Shown here in pieces: positions 20,768 through 29,162 of a stretch of DNA of 64,000 nt. Source of the stretch: Micromonospora matsumotoense. Lineage in GTDB: Bacteria; Actinomycetota; Actinomycetes; Mycobacteriales; Micromonosporaceae. A program made the position numbers and the translations under genes. Position 1 is the stretch's first letter, and each line of letters starts with the position of its first letter. The notes under the pieces are model-generated. The model saw only the letters and a list, made by a program, of their open reading frames with translations, was not told the origin of the DNA and made no database searches. The stretch lies in contig NZ_FMCU01000003.1 of the NCBI RefSeq assembly GCF_900091525.1, positions 186,001 to 250,000 of the forward strand. The letters run 5' to 3'.

Positions 20768-21985
20768 CTACGGCTGGGCGAGCCGCTGGGCGACCGCCGC
20801 GACGTGCGCGTCCGACCCGGTCAACGCCACCCGGACGTGCCGCTGCCCGGCCGGGCCGTAGAAGGCCCCGGCGGCGACCAGGATGCCCCGCCGGGCCAGC
20901 CAGTCGACGGTGTCCCAGCAGTCCTCGTCGCGGGTGAGCCAGAGATAGAGGCCCGCCTCGGAGTGGTCCACCCGGAAACCCGCTCCGGTGAACGCGGCGA
21001 GCAGCGTCTCCCGCCGGGCCCGGTAGCGTTCCCGCTGCGCGTCGGCGTGTGCCTGGTCACCGAGCGCGGCCACCATCGCAGCCTGCACCGGCGCCGGAAC
21101 GATCATGCCGGCGTGCTTGCGGATCTTCAGCAACTCGGCGACGAGCGCCGGGTCGCCGGCGACGAACCCGGCCCGGTAGCCGGCCAGGTTGGACCGCTTG
21201 GACAGCGAGTGCACCGCCAGCACGGAGTCGTACGACCCGCCGCAGACCTCCGGCGCGAGCACCGACACCGGCGCGGCGTCGGCCGTCCAGCCCAGCGGCA
21301 GGTAGCACTCGTCGCTGGCCACCACGGCACCGCGCTCCCGGGCCCAGTCGACCACCTTGCGCAGGTGGGCTGCGGGCAGCACCCGACCGGTCGGGTTGCC
21401 GGGCGAGTTGACCCAGACCAGGCGTACCCGGGAGGTGGGGCCGACGGCGGTCAGCGAGTCGGCGCGGACGGTGGTGGCACCGGCCAGCCGGGCCCCGTCC
21501 TCATATGTCGGATAGGCGACCGAAGGCACCACGACCACGTCGCCGGGGCCGATCCCGAGCAGGGTGGGCAGCCAGGCGACCAGTTCCTTGGAACCGATCG
21601 TCGGCAGCACCCCGAGCCCGTCGACACCGGCACCGCAGGCGCGGGCCACCCAGCCGGCGATGGCGTCGCGCAACGCCGGGGTGCCCGCAGTCAGCGGGTA
21701 GCCCGGCGCGTCGGCGGCGTCCGCCAGCGCCTGCCGGATCACCGGGGGCACCGGGTCGACCGGCGTGCCCATGGAGAGGTTGATCAGGCCGTCCGGGTGC
21801 GCCGCGGCCAGGGTGGCCGCGGCGTCCAGCGTGTCCCAGGTGAACTCGGGCAACCGGGCCGACACCGGCACCGGCCGGGTCGGCGCCGGTGCGAGCCCGG
21901 CCGGCGACCCCGGTGCCGGCCCGGCCGACACGGTCGCCGACCCGGCCGGCACCACGTCCGGCCCGGCCGGCGACCCCGGTGTCAC
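20768..21985 (-). CDS. dapC: succinyldiaminopimelate transaminase, actinobacterial DapC type
   Basis: PLP aminotransferase making N-succinyl-LL-diaminopimelate with glutamate as donor; it supplies the step between DapD and DapE. Recognisable order: LPEFTWDTL, NLSMGTPVDPVP, YPLTAGTPALRDAI, WVNSPGNPTGRVLP, VVASDECYLPLGW, and the Schiff-base Lys in VHSLSKRSNLAGYRAG. The start is uncertain. GTG 21985 is the first after the fdxA stop and would add about 38 residues of Pro/Gly/Ala-rich sequence; GTG 21871 or 21865 would give the more usual length of about 366 aa. No candidate has a Shine-Dalgarno. It sits directly downstream of fdxA, as in mycobacteria. Confidence 0.9.
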   Translation of the reverse strand: MTPGSPAGPDVVPAGSATVSAGPAPGSPAGLAPAPTRPVPVSARLPEFTWDTLDAAATLAAAHPDGLINLSMGTPVDPVPPVIRQALADAADAPGYPLTAGTPALRDAIAGWVARACGAGVDGLGVLPTIGSKELVAWLPTLLGIGPGDVVVVPSVAYPTYEDGARLAGATTVRADSLTAVGPTSRVRLVWVNSPGNPTGRVLPAAHLRKVVDWARERGAVVASDECYLPLGWTADAAPVSVLAPEVCGGSYDSVLAVHSLSKRSNLAGYRAGFVAGDPALVAELLKIRKHAGMIVPAPVQAAMVAALGDQAHADAQRERYRARRETLLAAFTGAGFRVDHSEAGLYLWLTRDEDCWDTVDWLARRGILVAAGAFYGPAGQRHVRVALTGSDAHVAAVAQRLAQP

Positions 21986-21999
21986 GGCTGCCGGCCGGT

Positions 22000-22326
22000 T
22001 CAGTGGCCCTCGCCGCGCGGCGGCTGGCCGGCGACGAACGTCGCGTCCTTCTCCACCTTGCCGATCTTCGACGCCCCACCCGGCGAGCCCAGGTCCTCGA
22101 AGAACTCGTAGTTGGCCCCGGTGTAGTCCTTCCACTGCTCCGGGACGTCGTCCTCGTAGAAGATGGCCTCCACCGGGCAGACCGGCTCACAGGCACCACA
22201 GTCGACGCACTCGTCGGGGTGGATGTAGAGCATCCGGTTGCCCTCGTAAATGCAGTCGACCGGGCATTCCTCGATGCATGCCTTGTCGAGCACATCCACG
22301 CACGGCTCGGCGATGATGTAGGTCAC
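22000..22326 (-). CDS. fdxA: 7Fe ferredoxin ([3Fe-4S][4Fe-4S])
   Basis: 108-aa soluble electron carrier. Cluster Cys pattern: Cys9, Cys17, Cys21 and Cys25 in EPCVDVLDKACIEECPVDC, then Cys40, Cys43, Cys46 and Cys50 in ECVDCGACEPVCP, with the family signature IYEGNRMLYIHPDE. The long C-terminal tail (about 50 residues after the clusters) is normal for actinobacterial FdxA. GTG start 22326 with Shine-Dalgarno GGAGGAG. First gene of the fdxA-dapC-tyrA group; its redox partners are not indicated by the neighbours. Confidence 0.95.
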   Translation of the reverse strand: MTYIIAEPCVDVLDKACIEECPVDCIYEGNRMLYIHPDECVDCGACEPVCPVEAIFYEDDVPEQWKDYTGANYEFFEDLGSPGGASKIGKVEKDATFVAGQPPRGEGH

Positions 22327-22405
22327 CGGTCTTCTCCTCCGAAAGACTCGTCGCGATCACCCGCGACGCTAAGAGCCTAGTATCTCGCCGGGGAGGAGGT
22401 CGATC

Positions 22406-23554
22406 GTGCTCCGACAGCAGGATGTGGGACACCGGATCGTGGTTCGCCGCATTGTGGGGATTCGCGAGGGCCGGCCCCTCTTTTCGGACGCCCTCGGCGA
22501 GCTGGTCGAGCTGAGCGAGACCCATCTCACCATCGCCACCGCCCAGGGCCGGGTCCGGGTGCCGGTGGCCGAGGTGCACCGGGCCAAGCGGGTGCCCCCC
22601 ACCCGCCGGCCCACCGCCTCCGCCGTGGTCGAACTGGAACTCGCCGCCGACGAGGCGTGGCCCGCGCCGGTCCGCGGTCGGCTCGGCGACTGGCTGCTGC
22701 GTTCCGCCGACGGCTGGACCGGACGGGCCAACTCGGCGCTGCCGGTCGGCGACCCGGACCGCCCGCTGCCGGCAGCCGTGGACGCGATCGAACGCTGGTA
22801 CGCCGGACGCGGTCAACCCGCCATGGTCAACACGCCGCTGCCGCTGGCCGTGCCGGTCGGCGCCGAACTGGACGCCCGGGGCTGGACCGCCCGGCCGCTC
22901 ACCCTGGTCCAGACCGTCCCGCTGACCACCCTGCGAGCGGCGGCGCCGCCCCCCGGGCCGGCGGACCGAGCCCCCCGGCCGGGCCGGGCCGGTTCAGCCG
23001 GCGACCCGCCGCCCGAGATCCGTGATGCGGGCCGACACGGCCCGGCCGGCCGTCCGGCTGCCCAGACGCACGACGCGGGCCGGCAGGGCCCTACCGGCCG
23101 TCCGGCTGCCCAGACGCACGACGCGGGCCGACACGGCCCGGCCGGCGGTCCGGCGGTCGTCCTCGCCGTCGCACCGTCCGAGGAGTGGCTCGCGGTCGCC
23201 GCCGGCCGCAAGGGCGGCCTGCCGGACTCCGCCCGACACATCCTGACCGCCGTGTCCCAGGTCCGCTTCGCCCAGGTGTACGCCGACGGCGTGCTGGTGG
23301 CGACGGGTCGGGGCACGATCACCGGGCAGGGCCGCTGGCTGGGGCTCGGCCTGATCGAGGTGGCCCCGCCGGCACGCCGGCAGGGCCTGGCCGCCCGGGT
23401 TATCCGGGCGCTGGCCGACTGGGGCGCGGCCGAGGGCGCGACGCACGCCTTCCTCCAGGTGGAGCAGCGCAACACCGAGGCGGTGTCGCTCTACCGCAAG
23501 CTCGGCTTCACCACCCACCACACCTACCTGACCCGCGTCGCCCCTCCCACCTGA
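22406..23554 (+). CDS. GNAT acetyltransferase with N-terminal Rv0428c-like SH3-type domain
   Basis: 382-aa two-domain protein. Residues about 1-70 resemble the SH3-like barrel of mycobacterial Rv0428c (RIVVRRIVG, GELVELSETHLTI, VPVAEVHRAKRVPP). The C-terminal GNAT domain has IEVAPPARRQGLAARVIRAL (acetyl-CoA-binding loop) and HAFLQVEQRNTEAVSLYRKLGF. Between them (about 190-255) is a disordered Pro/Gly/Arg-rich linker built from a 48-bp tandem repeat. GTG 22406 follows GGAGGAGG with 6-nt spacing. A TAGTAT box at 22378-22383 may be its -10. The substrate is unknown. Confidence 0.87.
   Translation: MLRQQDVGHRIVVRRIVGIREGRPLFSDALGELVELSETHLTIATAQGRVRVPVAEVHRAKRVPPTRRPTASAVVELELAADEAWPAPVRGRLGDWLLRSADGWTGRANSALPVGDPDRPLPAAVDAIERWYAGRGQPAMVNTPLPLAVPVGAELDARGWTARPLTLVQTVPLTTLRAAAPPPGPADRAPRPGRAGSAGDPPPEIRDAGRHGPAGRPAAQTHDAGRQGPTGRPAAQTHDAGRHGPAGGPAVVLAVAPSEEWLAVAAGRKGGLPDSARHILTAVSQVRFAQVYADGVLVATGRGTITGQGRWLGLGLIEVAPPARRQGLAARVIRALADWGAAEGATHAFLQVEQRNTEAVSLYRKLGFTTHHTYLTRVAPPT
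23024..23155 (+). repeat. 48-bp in-frame tandem repeat in the GNAT gene
   Basis: Units start at 23024, 23072 and 23120 (third partial). Each encodes the 16-residue pattern DAGRHGPAGRPAAQTH with few changes. The period is a multiple of three, so copy-number change would keep the frame and alter only linker length. Confidence 0.9.
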
Positions 23555-23622
23555 CCCACCCGACCCGCGTCGCCCCTCCCACCTGACCCACCCCACGACC
23601 TGGCCTGGCCCGGCCCGGTCGC

Positions 23623-23703
23623 CTTGATCGACTCTTGTGGGCCGATGTTGCGGTATCCCACCGGTCCGGATACCGCTATGTGCGCCCCCATGAGTTGATC
23701 AAG
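23623..23703. repeat. palindromic repeat family B, copy 1
   Basis: 81-bp imperfect palindrome from CTTGATCGACTC to its complement GAGTTGATCAAG, between convergent genes ending at 23554 and 23790. The 35-nt arms match at about 27 positions; the outer TTGATC and inner GCGGTATC portions are perfect. It is related to 29056-29153. Just before it, the sequence around the upstream stop codon is duplicated (about 23530-23590). Confidence 0.8.
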
Positions 23704-23789
23704 CCCCGACGCGGCGGGACGGGGCGGTGGCGGGCGAGCGCGCGGGCCAGGCGCGCGGGCCAGGCGCGCGGGCGGGTGGGTGGGTCGGG

Positions 23790-24254
23790 TCAGCGGCGGA
23801 CGACCCGGCGGGGCTTGCCCACGTTGCGCTCCGCGTACCGCTGGAGCTGTCGGGAACGGTGGTCGCGGCCGAGGGCGATGAGCACCAGATAGCCGATCGC
23901 CACGCCGGCTGCCGCGGCGGCGAGGTAGAGCCAGATCTGGGCGAAGAAGAGCCCCACGCCCCCGCCGAACGGGTTGTTGCCGACCAGCAACGGGCCGACG
24001 AGCACGGTCAGCAGCAGCGCCACGGTCACCGCGGCAGCCACGTCGGTCCCCCACCGGGCGGCCGGTACGACCCGGCCCCAGGCGAAGACCACCCCGGCCA
24101 GGACCAGCCCGACCACGATGAACATGCCCAGCGAGACCCGGTCGGCGGCCGTGTCGTTCCCGTCGAAGCCGAGCTTGATGATCACCCGGGCCACCGCGTT
24201 GACCGCGAACAGGGCCGCCGCGAGTACGCCGACAGCCCGCCACCGATCTCTCAT
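23790..24254 (-). CDS. small integral membrane protein, four predicted segments
   Basis: 154 aa, not assignable to a named family by eye. Hydrophobic stretches: GVLAAALFAVNAVARVII, LGMFIVVGLVLAGVVFAW, AAAVTVALLLTVLVGPLLV and LYLAAAAAGVAIGYLVLIAL, ending in a basic cytoplasmic tail (GRDHRSRQLQRYAERNVGK). ATG 24254 was chosen because Shine-Dalgarno AGGAGG lies 6 nt upstream; a GTG one codon earlier is also possible. It lies downstream of mshB and another small membrane protein on the same strand. Confidence 0.75.
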   Translation of the reverse strand: MRDRWRAVGVLAAALFAVNAVARVIIKLGFDGNDTAADRVSLGMFIVVGLVLAGVVFAWGRVVPAARWGTDVAAAVTVALLLTVLVGPLLVGNNPFGGGVGLFFAQIWLYLAAAAAGVAIGYLVLIALGRDHRSRQLQRYAERNVGKPRRVVRR

Positions 24255-24335
24255 CACATGCCTCCTGCGGTACCGCCCGCCGCGTCGACGGGTCTCCTGG
24301 CAGGAATATCTACCACCGTCGGCGGTGCGTCGTCA

Positions 24336-24800
24336 TCACCCGTCGTGGCGGCGTGGCTGCGGGCTGAGCATCTGCCGGAACGCCATCACCGCGAAGGTCA
24401 TCGCCCCAACGGTGATCATCGCCAGCCCGACCCAGTTGTCCCCGGCGACCAGCAGGTCACCTTCGGCGGTACGGACCGCCGCCACCGCCATCAGCACGAA
24501 CCACGGCAGCGCCGGCAGCGCCACCGCCCACTTCCGGCCGACCGTGGCGTACGCGAACCAGCTCACCGCGATCGCCCCCAGGATGGTGACCGCCACCGAT
24601 ACCCCGATCAACTGCCCGCCGGCCCGGACGGTGGACAGCAGCAGGCCGATCAGGGCGGTGAGCACCCCACCGGCCACGGCGACCAGCCCACCGACCACCC
24701 GCAGCACGACGTCGAACAGGCGTGCCGTCCGACCGGGTGGCGGTGGGACGGCGGCGACCTCCTCCTCGACGACCGGCATCGGCGTGGCGGGCAGGGTCAC
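24336..24800 (-). CDS. small integral membrane protein coupled to mshB
   Basis: 154 aa with about four hydrophobic segments ([77 protein letters not shown]). The Pro/Glu-rich N-terminus is cytoplasmic. The GTG start overlaps the mshB stop as GTGA, indicating translational coupling. A small membrane protein next to mshB also occurs in mycobacteria (Rv1171, from memory), so this may be its counterpart. Function unknown. Confidence 0.8.
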   Translation of the reverse strand: MTLPATPMPVVEEEVAAVPPPPGRTARLFDVVLRVVGGLVAVAGGVLTALIGLLLSTVRAGGQLIGVSVAVTILGAIAVSWFAYATVGRKWAVALPALPWFVLMAVAAVRTAEGDLLVAGDNWVGLAMITVGAMTFAVMAFRQMLSPQPRRHDG

Positions 24801-25720
24801 CGGGGTCCGGCCATCGCCGCGGCGACCCGGGTCGGTGCGGCGGCGTCGATCCCGGCGAAGAGGTCGTCCTCCCAGCCGTACCGGCCGGTGCCGGGGCCCT
24901 TCTCCCCCACCGCCAGGGTGAAGTACTCCACCCCCATGAACTCGGCGCCGAAGTTGCCGGCGATCGCGTACAACCAGGAGGTGGCCGGGATCTGGGTGCC
25001 GTGCGCCCGCATCGCCGCCTCCTTGGCGGCGTGCTGCTCGGTGGCGTCGATCCGGGCGGCGATCTGGTCGTCCGGGGTGCCGAAGGGCAGGTCGTCGACG
25101 CTCTCGATGCCCGCGAACGGGTTGTCCGACGACTCGGTGAAGTGGCTCATGCCGGCGTCCAGGACGCTGCGCGGCAGCGCCGTCCAGTAGACCTTGTCCG
25201 GGGCGATGCCCTCCGCGTCGGCCAGCTCGTGGGCCCGCATCGTCACCCGGTGTGCCTGGATGTGGTCCGGGTGCCCGTAGAAGCCGTTCGGGTCGTACGT
25301 GACGACGACCTGTGGGCGGACCTCCCGGATGACCTCCAGCAGCTGACCGGCCGCCTCGTCGAGGTCGGCCGCCCAGAACGCCCGGGGGTGCTCGTTGGTG
25401 ACCATCCCCATCATGCCCGAGTCCCGGTAGCGGCCCGCGCCGCCGAGGAACCGGTGGTCGGTGACGCCGAGCGCGGCGCAGGCGGCGGCCAGTTCGCCAA
25501 TCCGGAAGCCGCCGAGCTGGTCGGCCTCGGCGGCGGCGAGCTGCGCCAGCTCCGGCAGGTGGATCTCGCCTTCCTCGCCGAGGGTGCAGGTCACCAGCGT
25601 GACGTGGGCGCCGTCGGCGGCGTAGTGCGCCATCGTCGACCCGGTGCCGATGGACTCGTCGTCGGGGTGCGCGTGGACCAGTAGGAGGCGTCGGTCGGGC
25701 AGCGTCGTCACGACCGTCAC
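24797..25720 (-). CDS. mshB: N-acetyl-1-D-myo-inositol-2-amino-2-deoxy-alpha-D-glucopyranoside deacetylase (mycothiol synthesis)
   Basis: Zinc-dependent LmbE-fold deacetylase making GlcN-Ins, the second step of mycothiol biosynthesis. 307 aa with the GTG 25720 start. Zinc site: His18-x2-Asp21 in HAHPDDES, plus the HPDHIQAH histidine. Also present are [15 protein letters not shown] and the NGFYGHPDH region typical of MshB rather than the related conjugate amidase Mca. The open frame extends upstream without homology-like sequence. No Shine-Dalgarno is evident. It is divergent from the S9 peptidase gene and followed by an overlapping membrane-protein gene. Confidence 0.93.
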   Translation of the reverse strand: MTVVTTLPDRRLLLVHAHPDDESIGTGSTMAHYAADGAHVTLVTCTLGEEGEIHLPELAQLAAAEADQLGGFRIGELAAACAALGVTDHRFLGGAGRYRDSGMMGMVTNEHPRAFWAADLDEAAGQLLEVIREVRPQVVVTYDPNGFYGHPDHIQAHRVTMRAHELADAEGIAPDKVYWTALPRSVLDAGMSHFTESSDNPFAGIESVDDLPFGTPDDQIAARIDATEQHAAKEAAMRAHGTQIPATSWLYAIAGNFGAEFMGVEYFTLAVGEKGPGTGRYGWEDDLFAGIDAAAPTRVAAAMAGPR

Positions 25721-25806
25721 TCTAACCGGCGGTCCGTCCGCGCCGGGGCGGACGCGTCCACGCAGGTCGGCCACATCACGCCCGGCACCGCTCTACGATC
25801 CGGGTT

Positions 25807-27951
25807 GTGGACTTTCCCGAGCTGGCCGCCCGTACCCGTCGGTTCAGCCATGGGGCGCCGCGTGCCGTGTCCGTGACCGACGACGGTTCCCGGGTGGTCT
25901 TTCTCCGCTCGGGTGGCCCGCAGGACCCGGCCGACGCGCTCTGGGCGCTGGAGACCGCCTCCGCCGAGGAACGCCTGATCGCCGACCCGGCCGTGCTGCT
26001 CGGCGACGACGCCGATCCGGTGGTGTTGGCCCCGGGTGAGCGGGCGCTGCGCGAACGACGCCGGCTCAGCACCGCCGGCATCGGCTCGTACGCCCTGGAC
26101 GGGGCGGGCCGGGTGGCGGTGTTCGCGCTGGCGGGCCGGCTGTTCCGGGCCGACCTGGTGCACCGCGACGTGATCGAGGTGACCACCGTCGGCCCGGTGA
26201 TCGACCCGCGCCCCGACCCGACCGGTCAGCGGGTGGCCTATGTCACCGACACCGCCGACGGGGTACGCCGGGGCGAGTTGCGGGTGGTCGCCCCGGACGG
26301 CACCGACACCGTGCTGGCCGGCGAGGACGGCGGGGTGACCTGGGGTCTCGCCGAGCATGTCGCGGCGGAGGAGTTCGGCCGGTTCCGGGGCTACTGGTGG
26401 GCCCCGGACGGGCGGATGGTGCTCGCCGCCCGGGTCGACGATTCCCGGCTGCCCCGCTGGCACCTGCACGACCCGGCGGACCCGGCGACCCCGCCGACCA
26501 CCGTCGCGTACCCCCGGGCGGGTGGGCCGAACGCGGAGGTCAGCCTGCACCTGCTCGACCTGGACGACGGCTGGGTGGACGTGCACTGGGACCGGGAGAC
26601 CTACCCGTACCTGGCGTCGGTCGACTGGGCCGACGGCAACCCGCTGATCACCGTGCTGCGCCGGTCGCAGCAGCACGGCCTGGTGCTGGCGGTGGACCCG
26701 CGTACCGGCGAGACCCAGGTGCACGCCGAGTTGGCCGACCCGCGCTGGGTGGAGCCGATCCCGGGCACCCCGGCGCACCTGCCGGACGGCCGGGTGCTGG
26801 TCGGCGGCGAGCTGGCCCACGACGGGTACGACGCCCGCTGCCTGTTCGCCGACGGCACCCTGCTCACCCCACCCTCGCTGTACGTGCGGCGGGTGGTGGG
26901 CCGGCTGCCCACCGGTCCCGGGCCGGCCGACCTGCTGGTGGAGGCGAGCGAGGGCGAACCGAGCCAACGGCACCTCTACCGGGTCCGTACCGTGATCGGT
27001 GGTGGGGTGGACGCCCGCCGGATGAGCAGCGCCCCGGGCTGGCACACGGCGGCGGTCGGCGGGGACACCCTGGTGGTCGGCACCGCCTCGCTGGACGAGG
27101 CCGGGACGAGCTGGTCGGTGTGGCGCGGCGACCGGGAGGTGGCCCGGCTGCGGTCGCTGGCGGCGACCCCGTCGTCGGCACCCCGGCCGATGCTGGTCCG
27201 GGTGACCGACCGCCGGTTACCGTCGGCGGTGCTGTACCCGACCGAGCACGTCAAGGGCACCCGGCTGCCGGTGCTGCTGGACATCTACGGCGGCCCCGGC
27301 CACCAGGAGGTGGTGGCCGCCCGGTCGGCCTGGCTGGAACGGCAGTGGTGGGCCGACTGCGGGTTCGCCGTGGTCACCATCGACAACCGGGGTACGCCGG
27401 GCATCGCGCCCTCGTTCGAGAAGGCGATCCACCGGCGGGTGGCCGACGTGATCCTGACCGACCAGGTGGACGCGCTGACCGCGCTCGCCGGCAAACACCC
27501 CGACCTGGACCTGGACCGGGTGGCGATCCGGGGCTGGTCGTTCGGCGGCTGGCTGGCCGGCCTGGCGGTGTTGCGCCACCCGGAGCTGTTCCGGTGCGGC
27601 ATCGCCGGCGCCCCGGTCACCGACTGGGCGTTGTACGACACCGCTTATACCGAGCGTTACCTGGGCCTGCCCGACGACGGCATCGACGTGTACGGCCACC
27701 ACTCGCTGGTGGAGCTGGCGGCGGAGCCGCTCTATCCCGGGGAGCCGACCCGCCCGCTGCTGCTGGTGCACGGGATGGTCGACGACAACGTGGTGGCCGC
27801 GCACACTCTGCGGCTGTCGGCGGCGCTGCTGTCGACCGGCCGGCCACACGCGGTGCTGCCGCTGACCGGGGCCACCCACATGGCGGCCGGGGGGCTGTCC
27901 GAACGCCTGCTCCGCCTGGAACTCGACTTCCTCCGTACCCACCTGGGCTGA
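25807..27951 (+). CDS. S9 family peptidase (dipeptidyl-peptidase IV/prolyl oligopeptidase type)
   Basis: 714-aa serine peptidase with an N-terminal beta-propeller (DPP IV N-like; includes WGLAEHVAAEEFGRFRGYWWAPDG) and a C-terminal alpha/beta-hydrolase. The nucleophile Ser578 lies in GWSFGGW, the Asp in HGMVDDNV and the His in ATHMAAGG near the end. The Glu pair AAEEF of the propeller is the DPP IV-type free-N-terminus anchor, suggesting dipeptide release. No signal peptide, so cytoplasmic. GTG 25807 lies 7 nt after TACGAT with no Shine-Dalgarno: a probable leaderless start. It is divergent from mshB. Confidence 0.93.
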   Translation: MDFPELAARTRRFSHGAPRAVSVTDDGSRVVFLRSGGPQDPADALWALETASAEERLIADPAVLLGDDADPVVLAPGERALRERRRLSTAGIGSYALDGAGRVAVFALAGRLFRADLVHRDVIEVTTVGPVIDPRPDPTGQRVAYVTDTADGVRRGELRVVAPDGTDTVLAGEDGGVTWGLAEHVAAEEFGRFRGYWWAPDGRMVLAARVDDSRLPRWHLHDPADPATPPTTVAYPRAGGPNAEVSLHLLDLDDGWVDVHWDRETYPYLASVDWADGNPLITVLRRSQQHGLVLAVDPRTGETQVHAELADPRWVEPIPGTPAHLPDGRVLVGGELAHDGYDARCLFADGTLLTPPSLYVRRVVGRLPTGPGPADLLVEASEGEPSQRHLYRVRTVIGGGVDARRMSSAPGWHTAAVGGDTLVVGTASLDEAGTSWSVWRGDREVARLRSLAATPSSAPRPMLVRVTDRRLPSAVLYPTEHVKGTRLPVLLDIYGGPGHQEVVAARSAWLERQWWADCGFAVVTIDNRGTPGIAPSFEKAIHRRVADVILTDQVDALTALAGKHPDLDLDRVAIRGWSFGGWLAGLAVLRHPELFRCGIAGAPVTDWALYDTAYTERYLGLPDDGIDVYGHHSLVELAAEPLYPGEPTRPLLLVHGMVDDNVVAAHTLRLSAALLSTGRPHAVLPLTGATHMAAGGLSERLLRLELDFLRTHLG

Positions 27952-27983
27952 GCCGTGGCGGCCTGCGGGCCGGCGCGGGCCTG

Positions 27984-28048
27984 CCGGGAGCTGCGGGCCT
28001 GCCGGTCGACGCGGTCGGGCCGGGAGCTGCGGGCCTGCCGGTCGACGC
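27984..28048. repeat. 36-bp tandem duplication between genes
   Basis: The 29-nt block at 27984-28012 recurs at 28020-28048 (period 36), followed by further degenerate CTGCCGGTCG units to about 28100. It sits between the S9 peptidase stop (27951) and the truncated methyltransferase (ends 28114). No gene is supported in this stretch. Confidence 0.8.
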
Positions 28049-28113
28049 CTCGGGGCCGGTCGGCGCGGGACTGCCGGTCGTTTGCGCCGGGCCGGTCGGC
28101 GCGGGTGGCCGGC

Positions 28114-28431
28114 TCACCGCCCGGCGGGGCGGCGGGCCACCAGGGTGAACGCGTTCGGCAGGCGACCACGGAAGGCCGCCGCGTCGATGTCACCCATCCG
28201 CCAGAACGGCTCCGCGTACTCGTCGAGCTGCCGGATCTCCAGGCCCGCACCGACCACGGCGGTGACGATCCGCCCGAGCGTCCACTGCCACATGACGGCC
28301 CCGTGCGCCGGGAAGCTGTCGTCGTCGCAGACGAACGAGCAGCCGAAGTAGCTGCGGTCGGGGCGGATGCGTGGCTCATCCAGATCCCAGACCCCTCGTG
28401 CTGACCTGGCCCCGCCCCTGGTCCACGCCAC
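28114..28431 (-). pseudogene. 5'-truncated class I SAM-dependent methyltransferase remnant
   Basis: The C-terminal about 85 residues read like the end of a class I methyltransferase: RSYFGCSFV, then AVMWQWTLGRIVTAVVGAGL, EIRQLDEYAEPFWRMGDI and NAFTLVARRP. The SAM-binding N-terminal half (GxGxG motif) is absent. Upstream of about 28395 the frame turns into Arg/Gly-rich sequence unlike a protein domain. A GTG at 28431 could start a 105-aa product, but there is no Shine-Dalgarno. Most likely a decayed gene left by deletion or insertion near 28395. Confidence 0.72.
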
Positions 28432-28507
28432 GTGGGCCCCGTGCGAGGTGTACCGGCCAGGTCTCCGGGGCGGACCGGCGAGCTACGGCGGTCGACTTTC
28501 CGACCGT

Positions 28508-28543
28508 CTTCTCAGAGACCTCTGACTTCTCAGAGACCTCTGA
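28508..28543. promoter_or_regulatory. two abutting 18-bp palindrome-containing repeats
   Basis: CTTCTCAGAGACCTCTGA occurs at 28508-28525 and again at 28526-28543 with no mismatch. Each holds the dyad TCAGAG-AC-CTCTGA. The pair ends 57 bp before the GTG of the secreted-protein gene, in locally low-GC DNA. Two symmetric sites less than two helical turns apart on one promoter region look like a cooperative operator. Confidence 0.65.
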
Positions 28544-28600
28544 AATCGACCTGCCAGTGTGGCCGGTGACTGAGTCGTGCCGGAGAGTAAGGAGTCGATG

Positions 28601-29032
28601 GTGAAGTTCTCCCGTACCGCCCGACGGGTCACCGCCCCCGTACTGGCGACGATGCTGCTCGCCCTCGTCGGCGGCACGCCGGTATCGGCAGCGCCGGCCA
28701 CCGGCACCACCTCGGCCTGGACGCTCGTCGACCTGCCGCAGCGGATCTGCGCCACCCCCGACGACCCCCGCGCCCTGTACTACTTCGTCGTCCTCGACGG
28801 GACGTGGTCGTCGACGATCACCGCCAGCTACACCGGGATGCCCGCCGGCACCGAGGTGTACAGCCCGCAGAGCACCCCGCCCGGGTCCGGGGACGGCCAC
28901 GTCGTGCAGATCCTGGCCGCGTTCCGGCTGCACGGTGCGCCGCTCGGCCACTACGTCCCCCAACTCCAGGCCACGGACGGCACCGTCACGCAGAGCGTCC
29001 CGGTCACCCTCGACATCCGGTCGTCCTGCTGA
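28601..29032 (+). CDS. small secreted protein of unknown function
   Basis: 143-aa protein with a clear signal peptide (KFSRTARRVTAPVLATMLLA then LVGGTPVSAAPA). The mature part is beta-rich with two Cys (RICATPDD and the terminal RSSC) that could form a disulphide; it contains YYFVVLDGTWSSTI and HYVPQLQATDG. No family recognised. The start is GTG 28601, 6 nt from AAGGAG; the adjacent ATG 28598 is nearly equivalent. It is preceded by the tandem palindromes at 28508-28543, so its expression is probably controlled. Confidence 0.75.
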   Translation: MKFSRTARRVTAPVLATMLLALVGGTPVSAAPATGTTSAWTLVDLPQRICATPDDPRALYYFVVLDGTWSSTITASYTGMPAGTEVYSPQSTPPGSGDGHVVQILAAFRLHGAPLGHYVPQLQATDGTVTQSVPVTLDIRSSC

Positions 29033-29055
29033 GTCCGAGAAGGGTTCTCGATCGA

Positions 29056-29153
29056 CCCGGCCGGCTTGATCAACTCAATGTCGCCGAAGTAGCGGTGTCC
29101 CGTCGCTCGGACACCGCAACATCGACCCCACGGAGTGGATCAAGCCGGCCGGG
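29056..29153. repeat. palindromic repeat family B, copy 2
   Basis: About 98 bp. The outer 16 bp CCCGGCCGGCTTGATC (29056-29071) is perfectly complementary to 29138-29153. Inner parts AGCGGTGTCC and GGACACCGCA also pair. Arm sequences match copy 23623-23703 (29 of 36 positions for the better-matched arm). It lies between the convergent ends of the secreted-protein gene (29032) and the XRE regulator gene. Confidence 0.8.
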
Positions 29154-29162
29154 CGCCCCCGG

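Noticed and set aside
26397..28148. Collagen-like Gly-Pro-rich frame across the S9 peptidase and its 3' gap
   Set aside because: Alternative frame of the peptidase gene; GC-rich codons shifted by one give Gly/Pro/Arg runs, and no start signal is present.
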